The translations under genes were made by a program, and so were the position numbers. Positions 24,773 to 33,924 of a stretch of 35,567 nucleotides of DNA are shown in pieces. The stretch spans positions 1-35,567 of the forward strand of contig CAZFPO010000021.1 in assembly GCA_964521105.1 (NCBI GenBank). The letters are read 5' to 3'. Positions within the stretch are counted from its first letter, which is position 1. The number at the start of each line of letters is the position of its first letter. The notes beneath the pieces were generated by a model that saw only the letters and a program-made list of their open reading frames with translations, was not told the DNA's origin and did not search any database. The DNA comes from JAQUGA01 sp964521105 (lineage in GTDB: Bacteria; Bacteroidota; Bacteroidia; Bacteroidales; WCHB1-69).

Positions 24773-25912
24773 TTAAATTCTATTTTTATAACTTAAAAAC
24801 TGTTCATAATTTTCGGGAGTGATAATTTCTTCGGATTTTGGGTTATATGATTTTGAGAAGGTTAGTGGGATTTTCATTTTACTTTTAGAGTTCCATTTAA
24901 ATTCATAAGCAGAAAGTTCTCCATTATTTTCCTCAACATAATCAATTTCTTGCTGTTGAGTAGTCCTCCAAAAATATGATTTTGTTTCACTGTCGTTATT
25001 AAAATTTAATTTAAATCGTTCGCTAATTAAATAATTTTCCCACAATGCACCAACGTCTGTTCGTTGACTTAAAGGAGAGTAATTTCCGATTATAGCATTT
25101 CGAATTCCATTATCCCAAAAGTATATTTTTTTACTTTTTCGGAGTTCATTTCGAACATTTTTGCTATAGGATGTTAACTTAAAAATGATAAATGACTTTT
25201 CTAGAATGTCAATATATTTCTCGATAGTCCCTTTGTCTGCATCTAGCATATTTGATAATTCGTTATAAGAAACTTCATTTCCAATTTGCAAAGCTAATGC
25301 TTGAGTAAGTTTTTCAATTAAAACTGGTTTTTTAATGCTTTCGATGCTTAATACATCACGATAAAGGTAGCTTGATGCTAATGATTTTAATAGTACTTTT
25401 TCATTGCCATTATTGATTACAATTTCTGGATAGGACCCAAACACTAAACGATGTTCTAACATTCTTTTTTCGTTTAAAACGCCGTATTTATTTACTAATT
25501 CCGAAAAACTAAACGGAAATAAAATAAAATCAATTTTTCTTCCAGTCATCGACTCCTTTGTGTAGTTCGCTATATCAAAAGAAGATGAACCGGTAACGAT
25601 TAGTTGAACATCTTTTAAATTGTCGCTTATCAACTTTACAATATTTCCAATTTCAGAGATCTTTTGAGCTTCATCAATTACTACAAATTCGTGGTTGCCA
25701 ATCATGTTTTTTAATTGCACAGAGCCTACATTGTCAAACATTCTGCGAACATCAGGCTCATCTCCATTAAAAACTATTGTTTTATTTCGCTTCAATTTTG
25801 TAAGTTGGTTAGTTAGTGTGGATTTACCAACTTGACGTGCTCCATAAATAATGATAGTTTTCTTTAGTGAAAATAATTTTTTAATTTGTTTTTCGATAGT
25901 GCGATTAATCAT
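24773..25912 (-). CDS. AAA-type ATPase with C-terminal DUF4143 domain, flanked by 32-bp repeats
   Basis: 379 residues: Walker A GARQVGKS at 24-31, Walker B FVVIDEAQ with DE at 80-81, sensor TGSS at 107-110, then FPFSFSEL and a winged-helix-like middle (LTQALALQIGNEVSYNEL). The DUF4143 end reads QEIDYVEENNG...AYEFKWN, keeping the D...E-x-K pattern of PD-(D/E)xK nucleases, unlike the paralogue at 2543-3754. Function unknown. Starts at 25912 (MINRTIEKQ) or 25921; the ATG at 25942 lies in the promoter. The same 32-bp repeat is found on both sides, in the promoter region and after the gene, so the gene may move or be regulated with it. Confidence 0.85.
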   Translation of the reverse strand: MINRTIEKQIKKLFSLKKTIIIYGARQVGKSTLTNQLTKLKRNKTIVFNGDEPDVRRMFDNVGSVQLKNMIGNHEFVVIDEAQKISEIGNIVKLISDNLKDVQLIVTGSSSFDIANYTKESMTGRKIDFILFPFSFSELVNKYGVLNEKRMLEHRLVFGSYPEIVINNGNEKVLLKSLASSYLYRDVLSIESIKKPVLIEKLTQALALQIGNEVSYNELSNMLDADKGTIEKYIDILEKSFIIFKLTSYSKNVRNELRKSKKIYFWDNGIRNAIIGNYSPLSQRTDVGALWENYLISERFKLNFNNDSETKSYFWRTTQQQEIDYVEENNGELSAYEFKWNSKSKMKIPLTFSKSYNPKSEEIITPENYEQFLSYKNRI

Positions 25913-25929
25913 AATAATCATTTTTTTTA

Positions 25930-25937
25930 CAAAAATA
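25930..25937 (-). promoter_or_regulatory. -7 promoter element of the second ATPase gene
   Basis: TATTTTTG on the minus strand, 18 bp before the ATG at 25912. The first right-hand 32-bp unit begins 24 bp further upstream, near where a -33 element would be expected. Confidence 0.6.
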
Positions 25938-25960
25938 AACAAAAAACAGTAATAAAAAAT

Positions 25961-26088
25961 GATTTAAATCGAAAAAAATCATAATAAATTAAGATTTAAA
26001 TCGAAAATAAACATAATAATAATAGAAAAAAATCGAAAATTAATATAATAAAATAAGAAAAAAATCGAAAAAATATATAATGTTTAAC
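25961..26088. repeat. 32-bp tandem repeats, right of ATPase gene (4 units)
   Basis: Units at 25961-25992, 25993-26024, 26025-26056 and 26057-26088, all aligned on AAATCGAAAA and exactly 32 bp apart. The first two units begin with the palindrome GATTTAAATC; the last two have GAAAAAAATC. They lie upstream of the ATPase promoter. A degenerate unit may precede at 25929-25960. Confidence 0.88.
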
Positions 26089-26140
26089 TGCTCAATTTCC
26101 CCTTAATTTTGATTTAAGGGAGAAAAAAACATTACAAAAA

Positions 26141-26169
26141 AAGCTATCGAATTTCGATAGCTTTTTTTA
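26141..26169. terminator. Bidirectional intrinsic terminator after the M16 peptidase gene
   Basis: AGCTATCGA (26142-26150) and TCGATAGCT (26154-26162) form a perfect 9-bp stem with loop ATT and A/T runs outside. It lies 16 bp after the peptidase stop. A second hairpin, CCCTTAA...TTAAGGG, lies at about 26099-26120. Confidence 0.8.
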
Positions 26170-26184
26170 TTCCGTAGTTACGAA

Positions 26185-28995
26185 CTACTTTTTCTTTTCA
26201 GGATAAAGTACCGCACGAACGTAGTGGTCTTTTTTCACAAATTTTGTAACAACATTTTGAATATCTTTTGAAGTAACCGCTTTAACCCTGGCTTCAAAAT
26301 CACTTACGTTCAATTGGTCGCCGTTAAAGTAAGTATCCGAAATTTTATTTAACCAAAATTTATTGGTTTTAACATCGGTCTCACGTTTTCTAAGTGTTTG
26401 TTCTTTCACTTTATTCAAAGTAACCTCATCCACACCATTCTTTTGGAAATCAGCAATAATTTTCATTACTGCTTTGGTAAGTTTATCCGCATTTTTAGGC
26501 GAACAACCAAATAAAACCATTAAAGTGTAACTTGAAGTTGGATATTTTTCAACTTGTAATTGGGTTTGTGGAGAGTATACACCACTCATTTTTTCGCGAA
26601 TTACTTCAATAAGTTTGATGGACAAAGCTTGTTCAAACATATTCATGTACAAATTGTTTTCCTGGCTCCATTCATAATCACTACTAAAAATCATACCCAC
26701 CATACTTTTATCTTCGGTTCCTCTACGAACTTCTACATTTTTAGTAGTTGATGGGAATTTGTTAAATACATCTTTAAAGGTTTCCTCACGATTAGTATTT
26801 GGCAAATTGCCAATATATTTTTCAATCATTGGAAGAATTTCATCAACTTTGAAACTACCTACAAAGAAAAATGTGAAGTCGCCAGCATTTTTAAAACGAT
26901 CGGTATAAATTCCCCATACTTTGTCCAAATTAGCTCGTTTAATAAAAGCTTCATCTGGTATTGCTACTTGACGAGGGTCGTTTTGAGTAGAGGTTTTCAA
27001 AAGAGTATCAATCATGGCATACATAGGATTATTTCCTAAAAGTTTTAATTGATTAGTCATTTCCGAAACTACGGATTCAAAAGCATCTTTATCTTTTCGT
27101 GGAGCATCAAAATACAAATAAGTAAGTTGTAGCATGGTTTCAAAATCCTTCACACTACTATTACCCATAAAACCTTCTTTCACTTGGTCGATAAAAGGAT
27201 TGATGCTAATTTTTTTGCCTTTAAGTTTTTTGCTTAATTCTGTGTTGTCGAATTGACCTAAACCAGCACGGTCAACAATAGTAGTTGCAAGCATTGCTGA
27301 AGGAAAATCTTCGGCTTTTGTTAAACTAAATCCTCCTTGTGAATGAGCATACATTAAAATTTCATCATTTTTATATTCCGTTGGTTTAAAAACAACCTTA
27401 ACTCCATTTGATAAAACAATTTCAGTAATTCCCATCTCTTTGTTTTCGGTACGTTTTGTAACAGTTGCTGGATTAAGCACTTTGGTTACTAGAGGTTCGG
27501 GTTTAAAATTATCAACATAAGGTTGAACTACTTTTAATTGAGCATTATTTAAAATGGTTGAAATTTCTTTTTGGTTAGGTATTTTAATGCCAGTTTTTTC
27601 GGGTCCAGTAACAATAACTACCTGATTTTCGGGAGTTATCCATTTTTTTGCTAATCCATTAATTTCGTCTAAAGTAATATCATCTAATAATTTTTTAACA
27701 AAATTAAATTCGTTTTTAGCACCTGGAATTGGTTCCTTAGTAAGAAAATGTTGTACATACTCGTTAGCAAAGTTTGCCGATTCGTTTTTATCCACTTCAT
27801 TAGCACGTTGTTCATAATTGCTCAACATTTCTTCTTTTGCTCGGTCGAACTCGGTTTGAAGAAAACCAAATTGTTTTACACGTTCGTTTTCTTTAATTAA
27901 CGTTTCGAGTGCTTTATCTATTTGATTTTCCTTAGCTATTGCATAAGACATGTATGCCTCCATAGTACGAGCTAGAAATCCTTCATATCCAGTGTATGCA
28001 TTCACAAATGGGCAATCTGGTTTTTGTTGAATTTCATTCAATCGAGCATTAAACATTGAGCTATATAACGAAGCCATTAAATAGTCGCGGTAATCGGCAA
28101 TAGTTTTCTTTTCTTTTGCTTTGTGTTTGATTAAATAAATAATCATATTATTTGTAGCTTCCTTGTCCGTAACAACAGCAATAAGGGGGTCTTTATTTCC
28201 GGCTACTTCGTATAATACTTTTTCGCGTGGATTTTCACGTTTTGGTAGAGCACCAAACAATTCTTTAATTTTTGCTTCTGCTTTGTCTAAGTCAACGTCT
28301 CCAACAACAATAATTGCTTGTAAATCGGGGCGATACCAATCGTGATAAAAGTTACGTATTGTTTCGTGTTTAAAGGTTTTTAATAGTTCGGGTAATCCAA
28401 TAGGTAATCTATCAGCATAGCGTGATTGATAAAAGGCTGTTGGGAACCATTTTTTTCTCATTCTATCGTCGGCACCTAAACCCATACGCCACTCTTCTAA
28501 AATGATACCTCTCTCATTATCGATTTCTTTTCCATCTAAGGTTAAAAAAGAAGCCCAGTTTAATAACACTTGGTATCCTTTATCAACAAATTCTTGATTG
28601 TCGGAAGGAATATTTAACGAGTATACTGTTTCATCAAATCCTGTATAAGCATTTAAATCACCACCAAAACGCATTCCTATGGATTGTAAATAACTAACTA
28701 ATTGATTTTTAGGAAAATCCTTAGTTCCATTAAAAGCCATGTGTTCGGTAAAGTGAGCTAAACCCTGTTGGTCATCATTTTCTTGCATTGAACCAGCATT
28801 TACTGCTAAACGCATTTCAACGCGTTTTTCGGGTTTTCCATTTTTGCGAATATAATAAGTTAAGCCATTTGGTAATTTTCCTATTCGAACATTTTTGTCA
28901 ACAGGAATTTCGGCATTTAAATTCATTTTTTGAGCTGATGCAATTCCCAAAAAGAGAAAAGCGATAATCCCAAAAAGTAACATTGATTTTTTCAT
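26185..28995 (-). CDS. M16-family zinc metallopeptidase (insulinase/pitrilysin type)
   Basis: 936 residues: signal peptide (1-21, LFLGIASAQ), then a full-length four-domain M16 protein. The inverted zinc motif HFTEH is at 81-85 (GLAHFTEHMAFNGT), with the downstream Glu in the helix ending NERGIILEEWRM. The protein is periplasmic or exported and cuts peptides in a closed chamber. The second half lacks an HxxEH copy, as usual. Length is typical of Bacteroidota homologues. It begins 30 bp after dnaX with no clear TAnnTTTG, so it may be read with dnaX; a strong terminator follows. Confidence 0.93.
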   Translation of the reverse strand: MKKSMLLFGIIAFLFLGIASAQKMNLNAEIPVDKNVRIGKLPNGLTYYIRKNGKPEKRVEMRLAVNAGSMQENDDQQGLAHFTEHMAFNGTKDFPKNQLVSYLQSIGMRFGGDLNAYTGFDETVYSLNIPSDNQEFVDKGYQVLLNWASFLTLDGKEIDNERGIILEEWRMGLGADDRMRKKWFPTAFYQSRYADRLPIGLPELLKTFKHETIRNFYHDWYRPDLQAIIVVGDVDLDKAEAKIKELFGALPKRENPREKVLYEVAGNKDPLIAVVTDKEATNNMIIYLIKHKAKEKKTIADYRDYLMASLYSSMFNARLNEIQQKPDCPFVNAYTGYEGFLARTMEAYMSYAIAKENQIDKALETLIKENERVKQFGFLQTEFDRAKEEMLSNYEQRANEVDKNESANFANEYVQHFLTKEPIPGAKNEFNFVKKLLDDITLDEINGLAKKWITPENQVVIVTGPEKTGIKIPNQKEISTILNNAQLKVVQPYVDNFKPEPLVTKVLNPATVTKRTENKEMGITEIVLSNGVKVVFKPTEYKNDEILMYAHSQGGFSLTKAEDFPSAMLATTIVDRAGLGQFDNTELSKKLKGKKISINPFIDQVKEGFMGNSSVKDFETMLQLTYLYFDAPRKDKDAFESVVSEMTNQLKLLGNNPMYAMIDTLLKTSTQNDPRQVAIPDEAFIKRANLDKVWGIYTDRFKNAGDFTFFFVGSFKVDEILPMIEKYIGNLPNTNREETFKDVFNKFPSTTKNVEVRRGTEDKSMVGMIFSSDYEWSQENNLYMNMFEQALSIKLIEVIREKMSGVYSPQTQLQVEKYPTSSYTLMVLFGCSPKNADKLTKAVMKIIADFQKNGVDEVTLNKVKEQTLRKRETDVKTNKFWLNKISDTYFNGDQLNVSDFEARVKAVTSKDIQNVVTKFVKKDHYVRAVLYPEKKK

Positions 28996-29025
28996 ACTTA
29001 ATTGTTTTTTGTTTATTGGTAAAGG

Positions 29026-30804
29026 TTAATATAATTCAAGTCCAAATTGTTTTTTAAAATTACCTATATCAGGGTTATTTAAAATAAAATACTTTAATTT
29101 ATCTTCATCTGTATATATAAATTCCTTTGTTTCGTCCGTTTTTTCACCCTCAATTAATTCAATTTTAAAATTTCGATTTTTTAATGATTCTCGAAATTTT
29201 GTTTGAATTGCTTGTAACGATTCGAGTAAATTTTGTTGTATTAGCTGATTGCCAGTAACAACTTGTAAAACATCATTTTCGGGTATAAATTTGAGTGGAA
29301 AATTTATAATTAGACCGGGATAGGGCGAGTCTTTAAGAACAAGTGTTATGGTTTCTTCCCATAATTTATAAACTTCTTCTTCACTTATTTCTTTTTTTAG
29401 TTCCAAACTCGACTCTGATACAATAGAAGTATCAGGTATATTTTTAATTTGTTCTTTTAAACTTTTTAAAGATATCATTTCGCCTTGTAAACTTTTATTA
29501 CTAAGATAATTGTCGGGCTTATTATCTTTCATTGAAAAATCGTCCTTAACGTTGTCTTTTGTAATAGAAGTTTCGTATTTTGGTTGAGAAATTGTTTTTG
29601 GGATGCTATCAGATGAATAATTACTGTTTAAATTCATTCCCGAAGCTTGATTTGGTTTATTTAAATTAGTATTATCATAAATTTCTGGACGATTCCCTTT
29701 ATTGTTATTTGAATCGTTTAATAAACACATTTGCATCAGGGCAAGTTCCACTATCAAACGTTTATTGTTGCTTTCACGATATTGAACATCACATTTGTTA
29801 GCAATATCGAGCATTCTAATAAAAATTTGAGTAGGCAGTATTTTGGCTTGATTAATATATTTCAATTTTACTTGGTCACTCACTTCAATTAGTTTAACAG
29901 TAACCTCGGTTTGAGCCATAATTAAATTTCGGATATGACTGCTGAGCCCTAAAATAAAATGCTGTGGATCGAAACCGCGATCGATAATTTCTTCGAGTAA
30001 CAACATTGATTCTTTCATATTATTTGAAGCTACGAAATCAATTATTCTAAAAAAATAATCGTAATCAAGTATGTTTAAATTTGCAATTACATCATGATAA
30101 GTGAGGTTTTTTCCCGAAAAACTAACCATTTGATCAAAAATGCTTAACGCATCACGAAGTCCACCATCAGCTTTTTGAGCAATCATGTGTAAAGCTTCCT
30201 CATCAGCTGTTACATTTTCAGAGTTTGCTACATATCTAAGATGTTTAGCAATATCTTCCACTGTTATTCTTCGAAAATCAAAAATTTGACAACGAGATAA
30301 AATGGTAGGAATAATTTTATGTTTTTCGGTAGTAGCTAAAATAAATTTTGCATAAGGAGGTGGCTCTTCGAGTGTTTTCAAAAAAGCATTAAATGCACTT
30401 GATGATAGCATGTGAACCTCATCAATAATATATACTTTGTATTTTCCACCCTGAGGAGGTATTCTAACTTGATCGACAAGTTCCCTCATTTTTTCAACTG
30501 AGCTATTTGATGCAGCATCGAGTTCGTAAATACTCATTGAAGCATTTTTATCAAAACTTAAACATGAATCACATTCGTTACAAGGTTCACCCTCAGGTGT
30601 TAAACTCTTGCAATTTAATGCTTTAGCTAAGATGCGAGCACACGTAGTTTTTCCAACTCCTCGAGGTCCACAAAATAAAAAAGCTTGAGCTACTTGATTA
30701 TTTTTAATAGCATTTTGAAGAGTTTTAGTTATTGATTCTTGACCAACAACGGTATTAAACTCGGTTGGGCGATATTTTCGGGCTGATACAATAAATTGTT
30801 CCAT
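29026..30804 (-). CDS. dnaX: DNA polymerase III gamma/tau subunit
   Basis: 592 residues. The clamp-loader ATPase has Walker A GPRGVGKT (46-53), zinc-binding Cys65, Cys75, Cys78 and Cys81, and DEVH at 128-131 followed by LKTLEEPPPYAKFILATTE (sensor 1). Domain III reaches ~360; after that is a long low-complexity linker (Asn/Ser/Lys-rich, ~360-450) and a C-terminal alpha/beta domain of Bacteroidota DnaX that should bind the polymerase. It loads the beta clamp. No obvious slippery heptamer with a nearby stop suggests a separate gamma form. Confidence 0.96.
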   Translation of the reverse strand: MEQFIVSARKYRPTEFNTVVGQESITKTLQNAIKNNQVAQAFLFCGPRGVGKTTCARILAKALNCKSLTPEGEPCNECDSCLSFDKNASMSIYELDAASNSSVEKMRELVDQVRIPPQGGKYKVYIIDEVHMLSSSAFNAFLKTLEEPPPYAKFILATTEKHKIIPTILSRCQIFDFRRITVEDIAKHLRYVANSENVTADEEALHMIAQKADGGLRDALSIFDQMVSFSGKNLTYHDVIANLNILDYDYFFRIIDFVASNNMKESMLLLEEIIDRGFDPQHFILGLSSHIRNLIMAQTEVTVKLIEVSDQVKLKYINQAKILPTQIFIRMLDIANKCDVQYRESNNKRLIVELALMQMCLLNDSNNNKGNRPEIYDNTNLNKPNQASGMNLNSNYSSDSIPKTISQPKYETSITKDNVKDDFSMKDNKPDNYLSNKSLQGEMISLKSLKEQIKNIPDTSIVSESSLELKKEISEEEVYKLWEETITLVLKDSPYPGLIINFPLKFIPENDVLQVVTGNQLIQQNLLESLQAIQTKFRESLKNRNFKIELIEGEKTDETKEFIYTDEDKLKYFILNNPDIGNFKKQFGLELY

Positions 30805-30827
30805 GATTATAATAATTGTTCAAACTT

Positions 30828-30835
30828 CAAAAATA
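30828..30835 (-). promoter_or_regulatory. -7 promoter element of dnaX
   Basis: TATTTTTG on the minus strand, 24 bp before the ATG at 30804, with TTTG words at a plausible distance upstream. The remainder of the 266-bp gap to 31071 shows nothing else I can support. Confidence 0.6.
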
Positions 30836-31043
30836 CACAAATTACAAAAACACTCATGCCTTATTATATATTTTAAACAAAAATAAGATTTCAATAATAA
30901 TCTCAATTTATTTTTAGATAAACAAACCAAATAAAGCTATGAAAAGCAAAATAGTAACGACTTCAAACTACTTAATTAAAAAAAATATTTTTTAAACTTG
31001 CAAGAAAGTTTTATAGGAATTCCTTTTTGTTCTTTGAATTTTC

Positions 31044-31051
31044 TATTTTTG
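31044..31051 (+). promoter_or_regulatory. -7 promoter element of the DUF3127 operon
   Basis: TATTTTTG, 20 bp before the ATG at 31071, with TTTG words at 31026 and 31033 upstream. Confidence 0.6.
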
Positions 31052-31070
31052 TAAAAAAAAATCGATAATT

Positions 31071-31454
31071 ATGGCAATAGAAATTAATGGAAAATTAAAT
31101 CAAATTTTACCAATTCAAAGTGGAAGTGGTCGCAATGGAGAATGGAAAAAACAAGAGTTTATAATTGAAACGGACGACCAATTTCCCAAAAAAATATGTA
31201 TGAATTTATGGGGTGATAAAGTTGAGGACATGAAAAATTTTGCAATAGGTCAGCCAATTAAAGCATCTGTAAACATCGAATCACGCGAATTTAACGGTCG
31301 TTGGTATACCGATATAAGGGCATGGAAATTAGAAAGTTTGAATCAATCTGCCAATGTTAGCAATGCTCCAATCGTAGCCTCTGCCTCCCCAGTTGATCCA
31401 GAATTTTTCAATTCATTAGTAAGTGAAAACGAGGGTGATGACTTGCCATTTTAA
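31071..31454 (+). CDS. DUF3127 OB-fold-like protein
   Basis: 127 residues. Opening MAIEINGKLNQILPIQSGSG, then KKQEFIIETDDQFPKKICMNLWGDK and SREFNGRWYTDIRAWKLE, diagnostic of DUF3127; the pattern resembles single-stranded DNA-binding OB folds, with a disordered linker and an acidic end (ENEGDDLPF) very like the SSB C-terminal peptide. A nucleic-acid role is therefore likely but not established. First gene of a + strand run with NlpC/P60, GNAT and MltG genes, spaced 8, 21 and 6 bp. Confidence 0.87.
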   Translation: MAIEINGKLNQILPIQSGSGRNGEWKKQEFIIETDDQFPKKICMNLWGDKVEDMKNFAIGQPIKASVNIESREFNGRWYTDIRAWKLESLNQSANVSNAPIVASASPVDPEFFNSLVSENEGDDLPF

Positions 31455-31462
31455 ACAAAATC

Positions 31463-32263
31463 ATGGATAAACCCTACGGTATTTCATATTTACCATTAAT
31501 ACCACTCCGGAAAGAGCCATCGCACCGTTCGGAAATGGTATCACAGTTGCTTTTTGGCGAAATATTTTCAGTTCTTTACTTTGAAAATGATTGGATTAAA
31601 ATTTCATTAGCATACGATAATTATCAGGGCTTTGTTGAAAATAAGCAGGTACAGCTTATAAGCACCGAAGAATTAAAGGATTTTAATCACGAATGCTGGG
31701 GGATTACAAAATCACCCGTTTCTATTATTATAAAAAATGATTCTCAAAATGGTACTGTTATTCCTGCTGGTAGCATGTTGCCTGTTAATGGTAAAATAAG
31801 TTTTGGTAATTTTTCGTATAACTATTCACCAAACATTGTTCAATTAAATAACAAATTTGAAAACGAAGAATTATTAAGAGAAGAAATTATAAAAACTGCC
31901 TTTAAATTCACAAATGCACCTTATTTATGGGGTGGAAAAAGTTGTTTAGGGTTTGATTGTTCTGGATTTTCTCAAATTATTTTTAAATTAAATGACATTA
32001 AACTATATCGAGATGCTTCAGAACAATCAAATCAGGGCAATCATATTGGGTTTATTGATGAAGCTAAAACAGGCGATTTGTTTTTCTTTGGTCCACCTAA
32101 CGAAAATATCACACATGTAGGAATATACATGGGAAACGGGTTTATTATTCATGCTTCTGGGCATGTTCGTATTGACACGGTTGATCATTTCGGAATTTTT
32201 GATCAACAAACGCAAACTTACACACACCAACTTCGATTGATAAAAGATGTAATTTCAAAATAA
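31463..32263 (+). CDS. NlpC/P60 (C40) peptidase with SH3 domain
   Basis: 266 residues. N-terminal bacterial SH3 repeat (LRKEPSHRSEMVSQLLFGE, ENDWIKISLAYDNYQGFVE), a second SH3-like stretch, then the NlpC/P60 domain from ~135: catalytic Cys166 in CLGFDCSGFSQ, His218 in THVGIYMG, His230 in IIHASGHVRID. It cuts gamma-D-Glu-diamino acid bonds in peptidoglycan stem peptides, like YkfC-type enzymes that recycle muropeptides. I see no signal peptide, which fits a cytosolic recycling enzyme. Cell-wall context: MltG is two genes downstream. Confidence 0.9.
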   Translation: MDKPYGISYLPLIPLRKEPSHRSEMVSQLLFGEIFSVLYFENDWIKISLAYDNYQGFVENKQVQLISTEELKDFNHECWGITKSPVSIIIKNDSQNGTVIPAGSMLPVNGKISFGNFSYNYSPNIVQLNNKFENEELLREEIIKTAFKFTNAPYLWGGKSCLGFDCSGFSQIIFKLNDIKLYRDASEQSNQGNHIGFIDEAKTGDLFFFGPPNENITHVGIYMGNGFIIHASGHVRIDTVDHFGIFDQQTQTYTHQLRLIKDVISK

Positions 32264-32284
32264 ACCTATAATTTTAATAAAAGC

Positions 32285-32821
32285 ATGAATAGCAAATTGG
32301 TTTATTTAAGAGCACTTGAACCCAACGATATTGAGCTATTGTATAAATGGGAAAACGATCCTGAAGTGTGGGATGTTAGCAATAATTTAGCTCCATTTTC
32401 AAAACACACACTAATGGAGTATATAAATTCTGCTCATTTAGACATTTATACAGTAAAACAACTCCGTCTGATTATAGTTAACTCCGAAACAAATGTTTCT
32501 ATTGGTGCTATCGACTTTTTTGATTTTGACCCACAACATCAGCGAGCAGGGATTGGCGTACTAATTGACAAAGATTTTAGACGAAATGGGTTTGCTTTTG
32601 AAGCCTTAAAAATTATGATAAAATATGCTTTTCAAAATTTGAAATTACACCAACTTTATTGTAATATTTCGGTTAACAACGAATCTAGTTTAAGACTTTT
32701 TAAAAAAGCTGGATTTTTAATTTGTGGAACCAAAAAAGATTGGAACAACATTAAAGGAAAATGGGAGGATGAACACCTCTTGCAATTAATAAATAAAAGT
32801 ATTATGTACTCAAAAAATTAA
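32285..32821 (+). CDS. GNAT-family N-acetyltransferase
   Basis: 178 residues: LVYLRALEPNDIELLYKWEND start, HQRAGIGVLIDKDFRRNGFAFEAL (acetyl-CoA loop, QRAGIG with RRNGF), YCNISVNNESSLRLFKKAGF. It resembles the RimJ/RimL and SpeG branches acting on protein N-termini or small amines; the substrate cannot be told. Ends 6 bp before mltG and belongs to the same operon. Confidence 0.87.
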   Translation: MNSKLVYLRALEPNDIELLYKWENDPEVWDVSNNLAPFSKHTLMEYINSAHLDIYTVKQLRLIIVNSETNVSIGAIDFFDFDPQHQRAGIGVLIDKDFRRNGFAFEALKIMIKYAFQNLKLHQLYCNISVNNESSLRLFKKAGFLICGTKKDWNNIKGKWEDEHLLQLINKSIMYSKN

Positions 32822-32827
32822 TGTTTT

Positions 32828-33871
32828 ATGGCTAAAAAAAGTAAATGGAAAAAGTACTTAAGTTTTGCTTTTATTCTAATATTAGTTTTAGTTGCTAGTG
32901 TAATTGCTGCAGTTTGGTTTATTGTTTTTAAACCAAATGTTTCTGTTAAGTCAGATACTTTTTTATATGTAAAAACTGGAAGTTCATTTCAAAATGTAAT
33001 AGACTCTTTGGAGAAAAACAATATTATTGAAAACACTAAAACTTTTTTATGGGTTGCTGAGCTGAAAAAATACTCTAACAAAATTAAACCTGGAAAATAT
33101 CTCATCAAACCAGGCATGAACAATAATGAATTAGTTAACATGCTTCGTTCTGGCAATCAAGTTCCTGTAGTAATTGAATTTAATTCAATACGAACAGCTG
33201 AACAACTTGCTGGAAGAATTTCACAACAAATTGAAGCCGATTCATTAAGTATAATTACAATATTATACGACACAACATACCTCAATTCAAAAGGATTTGA
33301 CCAATTTAATAGGATAAGCGTTTTTATTCCAAATACATACGAAATTTGGTGGAATACTTCGGCACAACAATTCTACGATAAAATGCTTAACGAATATAAA
33401 AAATTCTGGAATGAAAGCAGAATGCAGAAAGCAAAGAATTTAAATTTAACACCAAATCAAATAATAGCATTAGCATCTATTATAGAGCAAGAAACAGCAA
33501 AAAATGATGAAAAACCTAGGGTTGCTGGAGTATATATAAATCGTTTAAAATTGAAAATGCCACTACAAGCCGACCCATCTTTGATTTTTGCTGCAGGTGA
33601 TTTTTCTATTCGCAGGGTTCTGAATTCATTAAAGGAAATTGAATCACCATATAATACTTATAAATATGCAGGACTACTGCCAGGTCCGATATGTATCCCC
33701 TCGATAAGTAGTATTGATGCTGTTTTGAATGCCGAAAATCATAATTTTGTTTATTTTTGTGCTAAAGACGATTTTTCGGGTTATCATAATTTTGCTGTAA
33801 ATTATAACGATCATTTAATCAATGCTCGAAAATATCAAGCAGCTTTGAATCGAAGAAAAATTATGAAATAA
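32828..33871 (+). CDS. mltG: Endolytic murein transglycosylase MltG
   Basis: 347 residues: N-terminal transmembrane helix (10-34), a LysM-like subdomain (FLYVKTGSSFQNVIDSL and IKPGKYLIKPGMNNNELVNML), then the YceG domain with catalytic Glu220 in ALASIIEQET and VAGVYINRLKLKMPLQADPS, SPYNTYKYAGLLPGPICIPS, which are signature blocks. It cuts nascent glycan strands and so sets their length. Length and order of blocks are standard. Last gene of the operon, followed by a terminator. Confidence 0.95.
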   Translation: MAKKSKWKKYLSFAFILILVLVASVIAAVWFIVFKPNVSVKSDTFLYVKTGSSFQNVIDSLEKNNIIENTKTFLWVAELKKYSNKIKPGKYLIKPGMNNNELVNMLRSGNQVPVVIEFNSIRTAEQLAGRISQQIEADSLSIITILYDTTYLNSKGFDQFNRISVFIPNTYEIWWNTSAQQFYDKMLNEYKKFWNESRMQKAKNLNLTPNQIIALASIIEQETAKNDEKPRVAGVYINRLKLKMPLQADPSLIFAAGDFSIRRVLNSLKEIESPYNTYKYAGLLPGPICIPSISSIDAVLNAENHNFVYFCAKDDFSGYHNFAVNYNDHLINARKYQAALNRRKIMK

Positions 33872-33873
33872 AA

Positions 33874-33906
33874 AAAAGGCTAATATTAATTGAATATTAA
33901 CCTTTT
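33874..33906. terminator. Bidirectional intrinsic terminator between mltG and the transporter gene
   Basis: AAAAGGCTAATATT (33874-33887) and AATATTAACCTTTT (33893-33906) form a 14-bp stem with one mismatch and a 5-nt loop; both convergent genes end beside it. Confidence 0.75.
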
Positions 33907-33924
33907 AAATATTGTAATAAAAGT

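Noticed and set aside
24615..26088. 32-bp repeats as a CRISPR array
   Set aside because: Units abut with no unique spacers, they diverge from each other, and no cas gene is present.
29026..30804. Programmed frameshift in dnaX giving a short gamma subunit
   Set aside because: No convincing slippery heptamer followed by a nearby stop and a stem is visible in the linker region.
30836..31043. Small RNA or gene between dnaX and DUF3127
   Set aside because: The gap is AT-rich with no open frame, stable stem or repeat that I can support beyond the two divergent promoters.
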